Assembly (NCBI GenBank): GCA_021785115.1
Contig: JAJYGO010000108.1
Location: forward strand, 1 to 42,995
Direction of reading: 5' to 3'
DNA: 42,995 nucleotides
From: Chloroflexota bacterium
GTDB taxonomy: Bacteria; Chloroflexota; Limnocylindria; Limnocylindrales; CSP1-4
The translations under genes were made by a program, and so were the position numbers. Below, piece by piece: positions 9,824-18,146 of the stretch. Each line of letters begins with the position of its first letter. The first letter of the stretch is position 1. The notes below the pieces were generated by a model that ran no database searches, was not told where the DNA came from, and worked only from the letters and a program-made list of their open reading frames with translations.

Positions 9824-10621
9824 TCAACGACCCTTGAACTCGGCCTCCCGCCGCTCGCGAAACGACGCCGTGCCCTCGGCGAGGTCCTCGGTCGTCCCCA
9901 GATCGTGGAACGAGCGCGACTCCAGCCGCAGCGCCTCGTCGAGCGGCAACCCGACGGACCGCCTCATGACCTCCTTCGCCAGCCGCTGCGCCACCGGCGC
10001 TCGCCGGGCGAGCATCTCGGCGTACGCGAGCGTCTTCGGCACGAGCTCGGCCTGCGGGTGGATGCGGTTGACGAGCCCGATGCGGTACGCGTGCTCCGCG
10101 TCGACGCGCTCCCCGCCCAGCACCAGCTCCATCGCGTGGCCGAGGCCCACGATCTGCGGCAGCCGGATCAGCCCGCCGTCGCAGGCGTGAAAGCCCCACC
10201 GCACGTCCTGGAGCGCGAACTCCGCGTTGGGCGAGCAGAACCGCAGGTCGCACGCCAGGGCCAGCTCGAACCCGCCGGAGATGGCGAACCCGTTCACCGC
10301 CGCCACGATCGGCTTGAGCACCTCGAGGTTGCGCGTGATCCCGCCGAAGCCCGGGCCGTTGGTGTACCTCCGCCTGAACTCCGGCGCCGACGTCCTGGCG
10401 AAGGCCATCGTGTAGGTCTTCAGATCCGCGCCGGCGCAGAACGCACGGTCGCCGGCGCCGGTGATCACCGCCACGCGCGCCCCGTCGTCGGCGTCGAACT
10501 CGCGCCAGGCGGCGACCAGCTCGTCGTTGGCGGCGAAGTCGAGGCTGTTCATCCTCGCCGCGCGGTCGATGGTGATGAGGCGCACGGCGCCGTGCCGCTC
10601 GTAGCGGATGTCCGCAGCCAT
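9824..10621 (-). CDS. Enoyl-CoA hydratase/isomerase (crotonase family), 265 aa
   Basis: A crotonase-fold enzyme acting on enoyl-CoA thioesters in beta-oxidation. The oxyanion-hole region is seen in CAGADLKTY and in ISGGFELALACD, whose Glu matches Glu144 of rat hydratase. The second catalytic position (Glu164 of rat) is Asp in LQDVRWGF, a change that may alter hydratase chemistry. The start codon shares one base with the DUF35 stop upstream, so the two are co-translated. Length is typical. Isomerase or hydrolase activity within the family cannot be excluded. Confidence 0.88.
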   Translation of the reverse strand: MAADIRYERHGAVRLITIDRAARMNSLDFAANDELVAAWREFDADDGARVAVITGAGDRAFCAGADLKTYTMAFARTSAPEFRRRYTNGPGFGGITRNLEVLKPIVAAVNGFAISGGFELALACDLRFCSPNAEFALQDVRWGFHACDGGLIRLPQIVGLGHAMELVLGGERVDAEHAYRIGLVNRIHPQAELVPKTLAYAEMLARRAPVAQRLAKEVMRRSVGLPLDEALRLESRSFHDLGTTEDLAEGTASFRERREAEFKGR

Positions 10622-10971
10622 CAGGCGTCCCTCCTGAAGATCGGCACCGCGCCCTCGCGAGCCACGCAGCGCACGCGCGCCCCGGGCTCGGGGGACTCCT
10701 CGAGCCCGGAGAGCCGGCCCGTGGCGCGGATCCCGCAGTCGAGGTCCACCACGCACACCGCGTAGGCCCCCCGCTCCCGCTGCGCGAGCGGCGGGCGCCG
10801 GATGACGGTCCAGGAGAGCAGGGTCCCGACCCCGGGAGCCTCCCCGGCGACCAGGGCCGCGCGATGGCAACGCGGGCAGAGCTGGCGAGGCGGCGCCGCG
10901 AGGGCGCCGCACGCGCCGCACCTCAGGACGGCCGCCGCGACGGCGGCGCTGTCGCCGGGAGCCATCGTCAC
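10621..10971 (-). CDS. DUF35 zinc-ribbon/OB-fold protein, thiolase partner, 116 aa
   Basis: A small Zn-ribbon plus OB-fold protein of the DUF35 family, which binds thiolases and acyl-CoA-handling enzymes and helps channel CoA substrates. The zinc ribbon is visible as Cys18-x2-Cys21 and Cys32-x2-Cys35; the OB part follows (GTLLSWTVIRRPP and later). A GTG start at 10971 overlaps the thiolase stop as GTGA; an ATG at 10965 is an alternative with no overlap. It directly follows a thiolase gene, the standard arrangement for a thiolase-DUF35 complex. Confidence 0.85.
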   Translation of the reverse strand: MTMAPGDSAAVAAAVLRCGACGALAAPPRQLCPRCHRAALVAGEAPGVGTLLSWTVIRRPPLAQRERGAYAVCVVDLDCGIRATGRLSGLEESPEPGARVRCVAREGAVPIFRRDA

Positions 10972-12131
10972 GCGTCCGACCGCTTCAGGATGGAGACGGT
11001 GCAGGCCACGCCGGCGCCGCCGAGGTTGTGCGTCATCCCGATGCCCGCCCCGGCCACCTGGTTCGGGTGCACGCCGCGGAGCTGCAGGACGGCCTCGTAG
11101 ATCTGTCCGACCCCGGTCGCCCCCACCGGATGACCCTTCGCGAGGAGCCCGCCGCTCGGGTTGATGGGGATGTCGCCGCCGATCGCGGTGCGCCCCTCGG
11201 CCGCGAACGCCGCCCCCGCGCCGCGGGGCACGAGGCCGAGGTCCTCGGAGTCGATCACCTCCGAGATGGAGAAGCAGTCGTGCAGCTCGACGAAGTCGAC
11301 GTCCGACGGGCCCACCCCGGCCGCCGCGTACGCCCGGCGCCCCGCCTCGACGGTCGCCTGGAACGAGCAGAGATCGGCGAGCCCGGCGATGCGCGGTGCG
11401 CCGCGCGTCTGGATCGCCGCCGCGACGTCCACGCGCGGGCGCGCCCGCGACGTCACGCGCTCGGTCGCGACCAGCACCAGCGCCGCGGCGCCGTCGGTGA
11501 CGGGGCAGCAGTCGTGGAGCCGCAGCGGATCGCAGATGAGCGGCGACGCGGCGATCTCGTCGAGGCCGAGCGCGGCGCCCATGTGCGCGAGCGGGTTGCG
11601 GAGCCCGTTCCCCTTGTTCTTCACGACGACGGCCGAGACCTGATCGCGCGTGGCGCCGTGGCGCCGCGCGTAGAGGCGCCAGGCGAGCCCGAACAGGCCC
11701 GGGAAGGTGAGGCCGCTCGGGCCGTCCGAGCGATTGTCCATGGCGCAGTTCAGCGCGGTCGTGACCTCGGGCGTCGAGGCGTGCGTCATCTTCTCGACGC
11801 CGACCACGAGCGCGGCGTCACACTGTCCGGTCGCGACGGCCAGGTGCGCGTGGCGGAACGCGATCCCGCCGCTCGCGCAGGCGCCCTCGACCTTCGTGCA
11901 GGGCACGTTCTCGAGCCCGAGCTCGTCCGCGACGATCCCGGCGAGCACCTCCTGCCCGGTGAGTCGGCCGCTGACGAAGTTGCCCAGGTACAGCGCGCCG
12001 ACGTCCCCCTGCTCGACGCCGGCGTCGCCGATGGCCACCGCCGCCGCGTCGACGGCGAGCTCCTCGATCGCGCGCTCGCGGTGGCGCCCGAACGCGGTCG
12101 AGCCGATGCCGGCGACCGACACGGACCGCAT
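10968..12131 (-). CDS. Thiolase (SCP2-type acetyl-CoA acetyltransferase), 387 aa
   Basis: A thiolase-superfamily enzyme with nucleophile Cys85 in EGACASGG and catalytic histidines in ELHDCFS and AKGHPVGATG. Because the cysteine is kept, true thiolase chemistry is more likely than the cysteine-independent aldolase role of some DUF35-paired relatives. It overlaps the DUF35 gene by four bases and the ligase gene by one. It is the second gene of the minus-strand set. Together with the terminal thiolase (2091-3350) it gives the operon two thiolytic steps, which suggests a substrate shortened twice or two branches of different structure. Confidence 0.88.
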   Translation of the reverse strand: MRSVSVAGIGSTAFGRHRERAIEELAVDAAAVAIGDAGVEQGDVGALYLGNFVSGRLTGQEVLAGIVADELGLENVPCTKVEGACASGGIAFRHAHLAVATGQCDAALVVGVEKMTHASTPEVTTALNCAMDNRSDGPSGLTFPGLFGLAWRLYARRHGATRDQVSAVVVKNKGNGLRNPLAHMGAALGLDEIAASPLICDPLRLHDCCPVTDGAAALVLVATERVTSRARPRVDVAAAIQTRGAPRIAGLADLCSFQATVEAGRRAYAAAGVGPSDVDFVELHDCFSISEVIDSEDLGLVPRGAGAAFAAEGRTAIGGDIPINPSGGLLAKGHPVGATGVGQIYEAVLQLRGVHPNQVAGAGIGMTHNLGGAGVACTVSILKRSDA

Positions 12132-13654
12132 CACGGCTGCTCCTCCTCGATCCGGCGCCGCAGCTCGGTCTTGAGGACCTTGCCGTAGTTGTTCTTCGGG
12201 AGCGCGTCCAGGAACCGGTACGCGCGCGGGCGCTTGAAGCGCGCGATGTTCTCGAGGCACAGCGCGTCGAGCGCGGCGGGGGAGATCGACGAGCCCGCCC
12301 TCGCCACGACGAAGGCCACGACCTCCTCGCCCCAGTCCGCGTGGTCGCGCCCGACCACCGACGCCTCCACCACGTCGGGGTGGCGCAGCAGCACCTCCTC
12401 GATCTCGCGCGGGTAGATGTTGCTGCCGCCGCTGATGATGAGGTCCTTCGAGCGGTCGCGGAGCGTGAGCAGCCCGTCCGCCTCCATCGACCCGAGGTCG
12501 CCGGTGTGGAGCCACCCCCCGCGCAGCGTCTCCGCGCTCGCCTCCGGCTCGCCGAGGTACCCCTGCATGACGCAGCCGCTGCGGGTGATCACCTCGCCGA
12601 TCTCGCCGCACGGCAGCTCGACGTCGTGCGCGTCCACGACCTTCACCTCGACGCCCGTCCTGGCGTAGCCGCACGACGCGAGCAGCGCCTCGGACCGCGG
12701 GGACTCGACGCTCGCGTGAAGGCGCCTGGAGAGGCCCGTGATCGTCATGGGCGTCTCGCCCTGGCCGAAGACCTGGTACAGCCGCGGACCGAACGCGGCG
12801 ATGGCCCGCTTCAGGTCCTCGACGTACATGGGGCCGCCGCCGTAGTAGATGGTCTTGAGGTTCGCGAGGTCGGCGGTGGCGATGGCGCCGCTGTTGACGA
12901 GGCGGGTCAACATCGTCGGCGCCGCGAAGAACGTCACGTTGCGATGCCGCGCGACGAGCTCGAAGATGGTCGCGGGCTCGAACGATCCCCCCGGGATCAC
13001 CTGGTGGGATCCGTGGAACAGGTGCGGCAGCGCGTAGAGGCCCGAGCCGTGCGACAGCGGCGCGGCGTGCACCTTCGTGTCCGTCTCGTCGACGGAGTCG
13101 ATGTCCGCGTAGTACGCGAGGCTCATGAAGAGCAGCGAGCGGTGCGTGAGGACCGCGCCCTTCGGCCGCCCGGTGGTGCCGCTCGTGAAGAAGATCCAGG
13201 CCGGGTCGTCGGGGCCCACCTCGGCCGCCTGCGCCGGCTCGGACCGGAGGAGCCGCCGGTATTCCTGGTCGCCCGCGACGGCGATCCGGATCGGCACGTC
13301 GCGCTCGAGCGCCGCGAGCGAGTCGATCAGCCCCGCGGTCGTGAAGAGCACGCGCGCGCCCGACTTCCCGAGGATGTAGGCGACCTCCTTCGGATGGAGC
13401 TTCGCGTTGATGGGGACCGCGCAGAGGCCCGCCGTCCACGACGCGAAGAGGACGGCCAGGAACTCCGGGCAGTTCTCCATGTCGAGGGCGACGCGGTCGC
13501 CCGGCGACAGGCCGAGCACCGTCCGGAACGCGCCGGCCAGCCGCGCCACCTGCTCCACGAACGCGGAGTAGGTCACCGTCCCCGCGTCGCTGGAGACCGC
13601 CGGATGGCTCGGGAGGCGGCGCGCCACCTGGAAGAGCGGGTACGCGAGGTTCAT
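12131..13654 (-). CDS. Acyl-CoA ligase (ANL superfamily), 507 aa
   Basis: An adenylate-forming enzyme activating a carboxylic acid to its CoA thioester via an acyl-AMP. The P-loop FTSGTTGRPKG is at 156-166, HTGDLGS marks the hinge region, and Lys492 in PKNNYGK near the C-terminus is the expected adenylation lysine. A strong ribosome site (GGGAGG) sits six bases before the ATG. It is the first gene of the set and follows a 127-bp gap holding two dyads downstream of the MalT-like regulator gene. Likely role: trapping the acid imported by the Liv-type transporter. The acid (fatty, aromatic or cyclic) is not readable. Confidence 0.88.
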   Translation of the reverse strand: MNLAYPLFQVARRLPSHPAVSSDAGTVTYSAFVEQVARLAGAFRTVLGLSPGDRVALDMENCPEFLAVLFASWTAGLCAVPINAKLHPKEVAYILGKSGARVLFTTAGLIDSLAALERDVPIRIAVAGDQEYRRLLRSEPAQAAEVGPDDPAWIFFTSGTTGRPKGAVLTHRSLLFMSLAYYADIDSVDETDTKVHAAPLSHGSGLYALPHLFHGSHQVIPGGSFEPATIFELVARHRNVTFFAAPTMLTRLVNSGAIATADLANLKTIYYGGGPMYVEDLKRAIAAFGPRLYQVFGQGETPMTITGLSRRLHASVESPRSEALLASCGYARTGVEVKVVDAHDVELPCGEIGEVITRSGCVMQGYLGEPEASAETLRGGWLHTGDLGSMEADGLLTLRDRSKDLIISGGSNIYPREIEEVLLRHPDVVEASVVGRDHADWGEEVVAFVVARAGSSISPAALDALCLENIARFKRPRAYRFLDALPKNNYGKVLKTELRRRIEEEQP

Positions 13655-13678
13655 GGCGACCTCCCTTCGGCCCGCCCT

Positions 13679-13699
13679 CGGCCGCGACGATCGCGGCCG
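13679..13699. promoter_or_regulatory. Perfect 9-bp inverted repeat, leader of catabolic operon
   Basis: CGGCCGCGA at 13679-13687 and its exact complement at 13691-13699 are separated by three bases. The dyad lies 25 bases upstream of the acyl-CoA ligase ATG, ahead of its ribosome site. As RNA it would form a very stable hairpin; as DNA it could be an operator. It has no T-tract and lies in front of the operon, so it is not a simple terminator. Confidence 0.5.
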
Positions 13700-13730
13700 T
13701 GGAGAGACTATGCGCCGGGCGGGAGATGGG

Positions 13731-13750
13731 TCACCACCCGAAAGTGGTGA
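13731..13750. promoter_or_regulatory. Perfect 7-bp dyad, candidate operator of catabolic operon
   Basis: TCACCAC (13731-13737) and GTGGTGA (13744-13750) flank a six-base AT-richer centre. The dyad sits about 77 bases upstream of the ligase start codon, in the gap after the MalT-like regulator gene. A weak -10-like CATAGT occurs between the dyad and the gene on the minus strand. Position and symmetry fit an activator or repressor site; assignment to the adjacent regulator is inference. Confidence 0.45.
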
Positions 13751-13781
13751 AATCGACCGGCCGGCGAGCTGGCGTGCTGCG

Positions 13782-16571
13782 TCAGGCGAGCAAGCCCATC
13801 CTGCGGGCGGCGGCGACCGCCTCCGTCCGGGACCTGACCATCAGCTTCGCGAACAGCCGCTTGATGTACCACTTGACGGTCTCCTCGGAGAGGAAGAGCC
13901 GGTCGCCGATCTCCCGGTTGCGGAGCCCGCGCGCGATCAGGTCGAGGATCTGCGACTCCCGGACGTGCAGCCGATCCTCGGCCGCTTCCGGAGGCGGCGG
14001 CCGCCTCGCCCGGGAGGGCTCGCGGAGCGCGTTCAGCAGCCTCTCCGCGGACGGGCGGTGCCGTCCGGCGTCGGCGAGCGTGCGCAGGGGCGGAACGAGG
14101 CCGGGCCCGGCGTCCAGGAAGGGCCGCAGGATCTCCTCTTCGCCGACCAGCGCCAGCGCCTGATCCAGCTTGTCGGCCGCCCTGGCGGCGTCGCACAGCT
14201 TCGACCACGCCAGCGATTGCAGGACGAGCAGCTCGATCATCTTCCGCCGCCGTCCCGCGGTGCTCGCGCTCCGGAGCGCCAGGGCGGCGACGCGGATGGC
14301 CTCGTTCGCCTTGCCTTCCGCGATCGCGAGCCGCACGTGCTCGACCGTCAGCGCCTCCTGACGCTCGGAGAGCACCGCGCCGCCGGATCGCGACTCGAGG
14401 CAGGCGCCGGCGCTCGCGAGCCGCTCGGCCGCCCCGTCGAGCCGCCCCGCGCGGGTCGCCAGCCGCGCCTCGAGGAGGTCGGCGTGGAACCCCACGCGCC
14501 TCACGCCGTGCACGTGTGCGACCTCGCGGGCACGCGCGAGGTCGGTGTCCTTCGCGCCCGCGTCGCCGAGCGCCGCGTGGTTCCGGCTCCGCTCGACCAG
14601 GGCCATCCCGATGAAGCCGAAGCAGTCGCTCGCCTCGAGGATCTCGATGGCCTCCGACAGCTGCTGCACGGCGTCGTCGGGCCGGTTCTCGTCGGCGAGC
14701 ACCAGCGCCAGCGCGAAGCGCAGGATGGCCGATCCGAACGTCCGGTCCCAGAGCCGCTCGCGTGCGTGCGCCAGCGAAGCCGTGAGGACCCGCCTGGCCT
14801 CGCGGTTGCGTCCGAGCAGCCGGTTCACCGAGCCGACGTTGAGCCAGGCGAGGGAGTTGATGAGCGAGCTGTGCGTCGGCTCCGAGAGATCGGCCGCCTC
14901 CTGGAAGTGGCGCAGCGCCACCTCGAGATCGCCCTGCGCCCGCTCCCCGTACCCGACCGCGATGGCCGCGAAGGCGCGCAACGCACGCTCCTCGGCCGGG
15001 AAGAGCGCGGTCACCTCCGGCCCGACCGCCGTCGCGCCAGGCTCGTCGTTCTCGATCGTGCCCAGGATGGCGCGCAGGACCTGGACCTCGGCGTGCAGCG
15101 GGATGCTCGGCCGCGGCGCAGCCGCGCGCAGGCCGGGGTCCCCCGCCAGCGCCGTCTCGGCGTCGGCGATGCGCGCCCGGGCGCCGGGGAACTCGCCGAG
15201 GTAGGCCAGCGCCCAGGCGTGGAGGACGGAGAGCGTGGGCGAGCGCCGCACGAGCTCGTCCGGCAGCGTCTCGATGCTGCGGCGCAGCTCCTTGAAGTTG
15301 CCCTGGCGGAAGTGGTCGCGCCCGGCGCTCTCGAGGAGTCGTGCCGCACGGTCGAAGCGCCTCCCGGCGAGGGCCTGCTGGACCGCCCCGCCCATGTCGC
15401 CGCAGCGCTCGAACCACTCGCTCGCCCGCTCGTGCAGCGTCGCGACGTCCTGCCCGGGCTCGGCCGCGATCCGCCCGCGCAGGAACTCGAGGAACAGGTT
15501 GTGGTACCGGAACCAGCGGTGCCGGTCGTCGAGCTCGAACGTGAAGAGGTTCTTCCTCACGAAGGTCTCGAGCAGCTCCTGTGCGTCGCTCCTCCCGGTG
15601 ACCGCGTTGCAGAGCGGCGCGGTCAGGCCGTCGAGGATCGACGTCTGCAGCAGGAACTGCCGGAAGTGCGGCGGCTCGCGGTGGAGCACGTCCTCCATCA
15701 GGTAGGCGGCGACCCTGGACTGCGCGCCGTCGAACGACGACACGAAGCGGTCCGCGTCGGATGCGCCGGCGACCGACATCGCCGCCAGCTGGAGCGCGGT
15801 GATCCACCCCTCGCTGCGATGACACAGGCTCCGGACCTGGCCCTCGAGCAGCGGCAGCCGGCAGACGTCGCGGAAGTAGTGGCTCGCCTCGTCCAACGTG
15901 AAGCGCAGGTCGCTCCAGCGGACCTCGACCAGCTCGCCGCGGATCCGCAGCCGCTCCAGCGAGAGCGGCGGGTCCTGCCGCGTCCCGAGCACGATCGAGA
16001 GCGAGCGGGGAGCGTAGCGGATGAGCAGGTCCACGGCGCCGTGGACGGTCTCGTCGCGGATCTCGTGGTAGTCGTCGAGGACGAGCACGGCCGGGACACC
16101 GGCCCGTTCGCTCTCGAGCGCCTGGACGAGGCGAGCGACGACCTCGTCGACGGGCGCATCCCGGCTGGCGCTCGCGACCCGCAACATCTCCGAGAGGGAT
16201 CCCGGGCATCCGTGGTGGAAGGCGGCGAGGAGGTGCGTCACGAACCGCGACGGGTCGTTGTCGAGCTGGTCGAGCGAGAGCCACGCGGCCGGCGCGCCGG
16301 CCGCGCGCACCGCCGCGTACCACTCCGACAGGAGCGTCGTCTTGCCGGAGCCCGCGGGCGCGGACACCAGGGCCACCCGGAACGAAGGCGGCGCCGCCAT
16401 GCGCGCGGCCAGCCGCGGACGCACGAAATGGCGCGCCCCCCGCGACGGCGGACGAAGCTTCGTCGCGAGCGTGACGGACGGAGCGCTCACCCTGATCTCG
16501 AGCGAAGAGGTCGACCACGGGATCGAGCCCGACCGCATCCCCTGGTTCACGTGGCGCGCGAAGGATAGCAC
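13782..16571 (-). CDS. MalT-like LuxR-family transcriptional regulator, 929 aa
   Basis: A large ATP-dependent (LAL/MalT type) activator. Residues 66-80 carry Walker A (APAGSGKTT) of a STAND NTPase domain; LVLDDYHEIRDE is the Walker B region. A long helical/TPR-like region follows (about 390-840). A LuxR HTH occupies about 865-929 (RESQILDLIARGLRNREIG, ETVKWYIKRLF). Start chosen is the GTG at 16571, preceded by GGAGG; an ATG at 16538 (residue 12) is the alternative. Such proteins activate transcription on binding an inducer. It lies directly upstream of, and in the same direction as, the catabolic operon, so it is the obvious candidate regulator of it. Confidence 0.88.
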   Translation of the reverse strand: MLSFARHVNQGMRSGSIPWSTSSLEIRVSAPSVTLATKLRPPSRGARHFVRPRLAARMAAPPSFRVALVSAPAGSGKTTLLSEWYAAVRAAGAPAAWLSLDQLDNDPSRFVTHLLAAFHHGCPGSLSEMLRVASASRDAPVDEVVARLVQALESERAGVPAVLVLDDYHEIRDETVHGAVDLLIRYAPRSLSIVLGTRQDPPLSLERLRIRGELVEVRWSDLRFTLDEASHYFRDVCRLPLLEGQVRSLCHRSEGWITALQLAAMSVAGASDADRFVSSFDGAQSRVAAYLMEDVLHREPPHFRQFLLQTSILDGLTAPLCNAVTGRSDAQELLETFVRKNLFTFELDDRHRWFRYHNLFLEFLRGRIAAEPGQDVATLHERASEWFERCGDMGGAVQQALAGRRFDRAARLLESAGRDHFRQGNFKELRRSIETLPDELVRRSPTLSVLHAWALAYLGEFPGARARIADAETALAGDPGLRAAAPRPSIPLHAEVQVLRAILGTIENDEPGATAVGPEVTALFPAEERALRAFAAIAVGYGERAQGDLEVALRHFQEAADLSEPTHSSLINSLAWLNVGSVNRLLGRNREARRVLTASLAHARERLWDRTFGSAILRFALALVLADENRPDDAVQQLSEAIEILEASDCFGFIGMALVERSRNHAALGDAGAKDTDLARAREVAHVHGVRRVGFHADLLEARLATRAGRLDGAAERLASAGACLESRSGGAVLSERQEALTVEHVRLAIAEGKANEAIRVAALALRSASTAGRRRKMIELLVLQSLAWSKLCDAARAADKLDQALALVGEEEILRPFLDAGPGLVPPLRTLADAGRHRPSAERLLNALREPSRARRPPPPEAAEDRLHVRESQILDLIARGLRNREIGDRLFLSEETVKWYIKRLFAKLMVRSRTEAVAAARRMGLLA

Positions 16572-16652
16572 GACGCCCTCCGTGACCGGCTGCGCGCGCC
16601 AGCGCCTCCCCCGGGTGCCCCGGGGCGGGCGCGGAGCCTGCTCTCCGCGGCC

Positions 16653-17069
16653 TCAGTGCCGGGTGCGCGGCTTTCGCCGCACCTCCACGTCATCGAATCG
16701 CGCGCCGCCGGAGGGAGGAGCCCGGTTCCGGCTCACCTTCCCGTCGGGAGAGCAATAGACGGCGTCATCGGGGCCGAACACGCAACACATGTGGAACCCG
16801 CTCTCGGCGGACTGCGCGAGCACATGGAGCACGACCGCGCGCCGCGCCCGCCGGGAGAGACGTCCCTCCACGTACGGGCACGGGTCCACGACCCGGACGA
16901 CGTCGCGCGGGAGTGGCCGTCGCGCGTCGCTTGCCTCCGTGTCGAACACGACTGCGCGTCGCCCGTAGACCGCGGGCATCCACCGCACGACGACGTAGGG
17001 GTACGGCGCGTCGATTCGAAGCTCCGCGGGTCTCTCCGTCACCGTCGGCTCTTCGTCTCCGAGGACCAT
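16653..17069 (-). CDS. Hypothetical protein, 138 aa
   Basis: I do not recognise this protein. It begins with MVLGDEEP, has two VVDPCPYVEG/DAPYPYVVVRW-like segments and several tyrosine-proline pairs, and ends in a basic tail. A CC pair occurs in FHMCCVFGPDDAV. There is no signal peptide or clear membrane segment. The ATG at 17069 lies 10 bases after the stop of the upstream TPR-like gene and within a perfect dyad (17061-17081) that would pair its ribosome site, suggesting translational coupling. Codon use is like the neighbours. Confidence 0.6.
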   Translation of the reverse strand: MVLGDEEPTVTERPAELRIDAPYPYVVVRWMPAVYGRRAVVFDTEASDARRPLPRDVVRVVDPCPYVEGRLSRRARRAVVLHVLAQSAESGFHMCCVFGPDDAVYCSPDGKVSRNRAPPSGGARFDDVEVRRKPRTRH

Positions 17070-17081
17070 CCCACGGTCCTC
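17061..17081 (-). promoter_or_regulatory. Hairpin covering ribosome site and start codon
   Basis: GAGGACC at 17061-17067 and GGTCCTC at 17075-17081 form a perfect 7-bp dyad with a 7-base loop. In the minus-strand mRNA the 5' arm contains the GAGGA ribosome site, while the loop and 3' arm hold the ATG of the 138-aa gene. The stop codon of the upstream gene (17080-17082) overlaps the 5' arm. A ribosome finishing the upstream gene would open the hairpin, a standard way to couple translation. Confidence 0.5.
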
Positions 17082-17697
17082 AGGCCATGGCGACGCCAGG
17101 GACCGCGAAGAGCGGGAACGACTCACCGAGAGCGGCGAGCTCGACCGCGCACGCCTGGACCGTTGCCGTGTCGTCCAGCTTCGCGGCGACCTCTGCCTTG
17201 CACTTCCACGCCATGGCCGCGGCTGGATGAAGAAGCGCAGTCGCGTCGGCGATCGCCTTGGCCTTGCCGACATCGCCCGTCGCGAGCGCGTACCGCGCCA
17301 TGGCGGCGTGACACTCGGCGGTCGCCTCTCCGGCGCGCAGGACGAGGTCGTACAGCCTGGGGGTGGACGGATCGTCTGCCGCACGATCCTCGGCGGTCAG
17401 CGCCGCACGGATGCGATCCGCGATGATCGTGAAGGAACGACGATATGGCTCCGCGAGCGGATCCAGGGCCAGGGCGCGCGTGATGTTCTCGAAGGCATCC
17501 TCCCAGTTTCCTGCGTAGTCGTTCGCGACCGCGGCGTGCCAGAAGATCGCGGCCGAGGTCACGCCCAGCTTGCCGGCTTCGGCAATGGCCCAGCGGGACG
17601 CCTTCACCGCCTCTGCCGGGTTTCCCTCGTTCACGAGCTCGACCGACCTCTTCACTGCTTCGACCACGGGCTTCAGCTTGTCGGATTTGAAGTTCAC
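17080..17697 (-). CDS. TPR-like helical repeat protein, 205 aa
   Basis: An all-helical, alanine-rich protein with repeats resembling TPR units (for example the segment around AAIFWHAAVANDYAGNWEDA and ALALDPLAEP). Such proteins usually act as protein-binding scaffolds in the cytoplasm. The GTG start at 17697 is chosen because AAGGAGAGG lies five bases upstream; upstream in-frame codons lack a ribosome site. There is no signal peptide. It is followed by the unrecognised 138-aa gene in a two-gene unit. Function is unknown. Confidence 0.65.
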   Translation of the reverse strand: MNFKSDKLKPVVEAVKRSVELVNEGNPAEAVKASRWAIAEAGKLGVTSAAIFWHAAVANDYAGNWEDAFENITRALALDPLAEPYRRSFTIIADRIRAALTAEDRAADDPSTPRLYDLVLRAGEATAECHAAMARYALATGDVGKAKAIADATALLHPAAAMAWKCKAEVAAKLDDTATVQACAVELAALGESFPLFAVPGVAMA

Positions 17698-17805
17698 TGC
17701 CTCTCCTTTCGGGCCCGTTTCGACTTTGCGTCGGTCCACCGTGCACCCCCGGGCCTGCAATGTCATTCTAGGCAATCGACGGACATGGTCCGATGGCCTG
17801 CCGTG

Positions 17806-18117
17806 TCACCCGGCCTCTTCCGGAGAGCCGCTCGCCGTCCGACGGTTGTCGCTCAGCGCGGCACCGAAGACGTGGACGAACCGCTCCTGCCCCGCGCCCG
17901 GGATCGCGCCCGGACGGACCTCGCGAACGCGCCGGACCGCTCGCGTGGGTTCCATCCCTGCCGCCACCAGGACGCATCCGACGATGGTCCCCGTCCTGCC
18001 GAGTCCCGCATGACAGTGGACGACCACGGTCTTGGTGCCTCTTGCGGAGGGTCCCGAGGACGAGCGCCATGCCCGCGCGCGGGTCCGAAACCAGTCGCCC
18101 CCCGGTGCCGGGAGCAC
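17806..18117 (-). pseudogene. Dual-specificity/tyrosine phosphatase fragment, probably frameshifted
   Basis: The frame contains the complete phosphatase signature VVVHCHAGLGRTGT, including the catalytic Cys and Arg of the Cys-x5-Arg loop, followed by a typical helical tail (PTRAVRRVREVRPGAI). Upstream of about 18045 the expected alpha-helix before the loop (DPRAGMALVLGTLRK) is found in another frame, so a one-base shift near 18035-18050 is likely. No convincing N-terminal half is present and the divergent sigma-like gene starts at 18147. I regard it as a decayed gene; a sequencing or assembly error is the alternative. Confidence 0.55.
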
Positions 18118-18146
18118 ACGTCAGCCTGAGGCGCCCCGGACACCGG

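Noticed and set aside
5943..10765. Long plus-strand open frames opposite the Liv genes
   Set aside because: They have biased composition and no motifs, and the opposite strand carries complete transporter and hydratase genes.
13653..16568. Open frame of about 970 codons on the plus strand
   Set aside because: It is the antisense shadow of the MalT-like regulator, whose domains are unambiguous.
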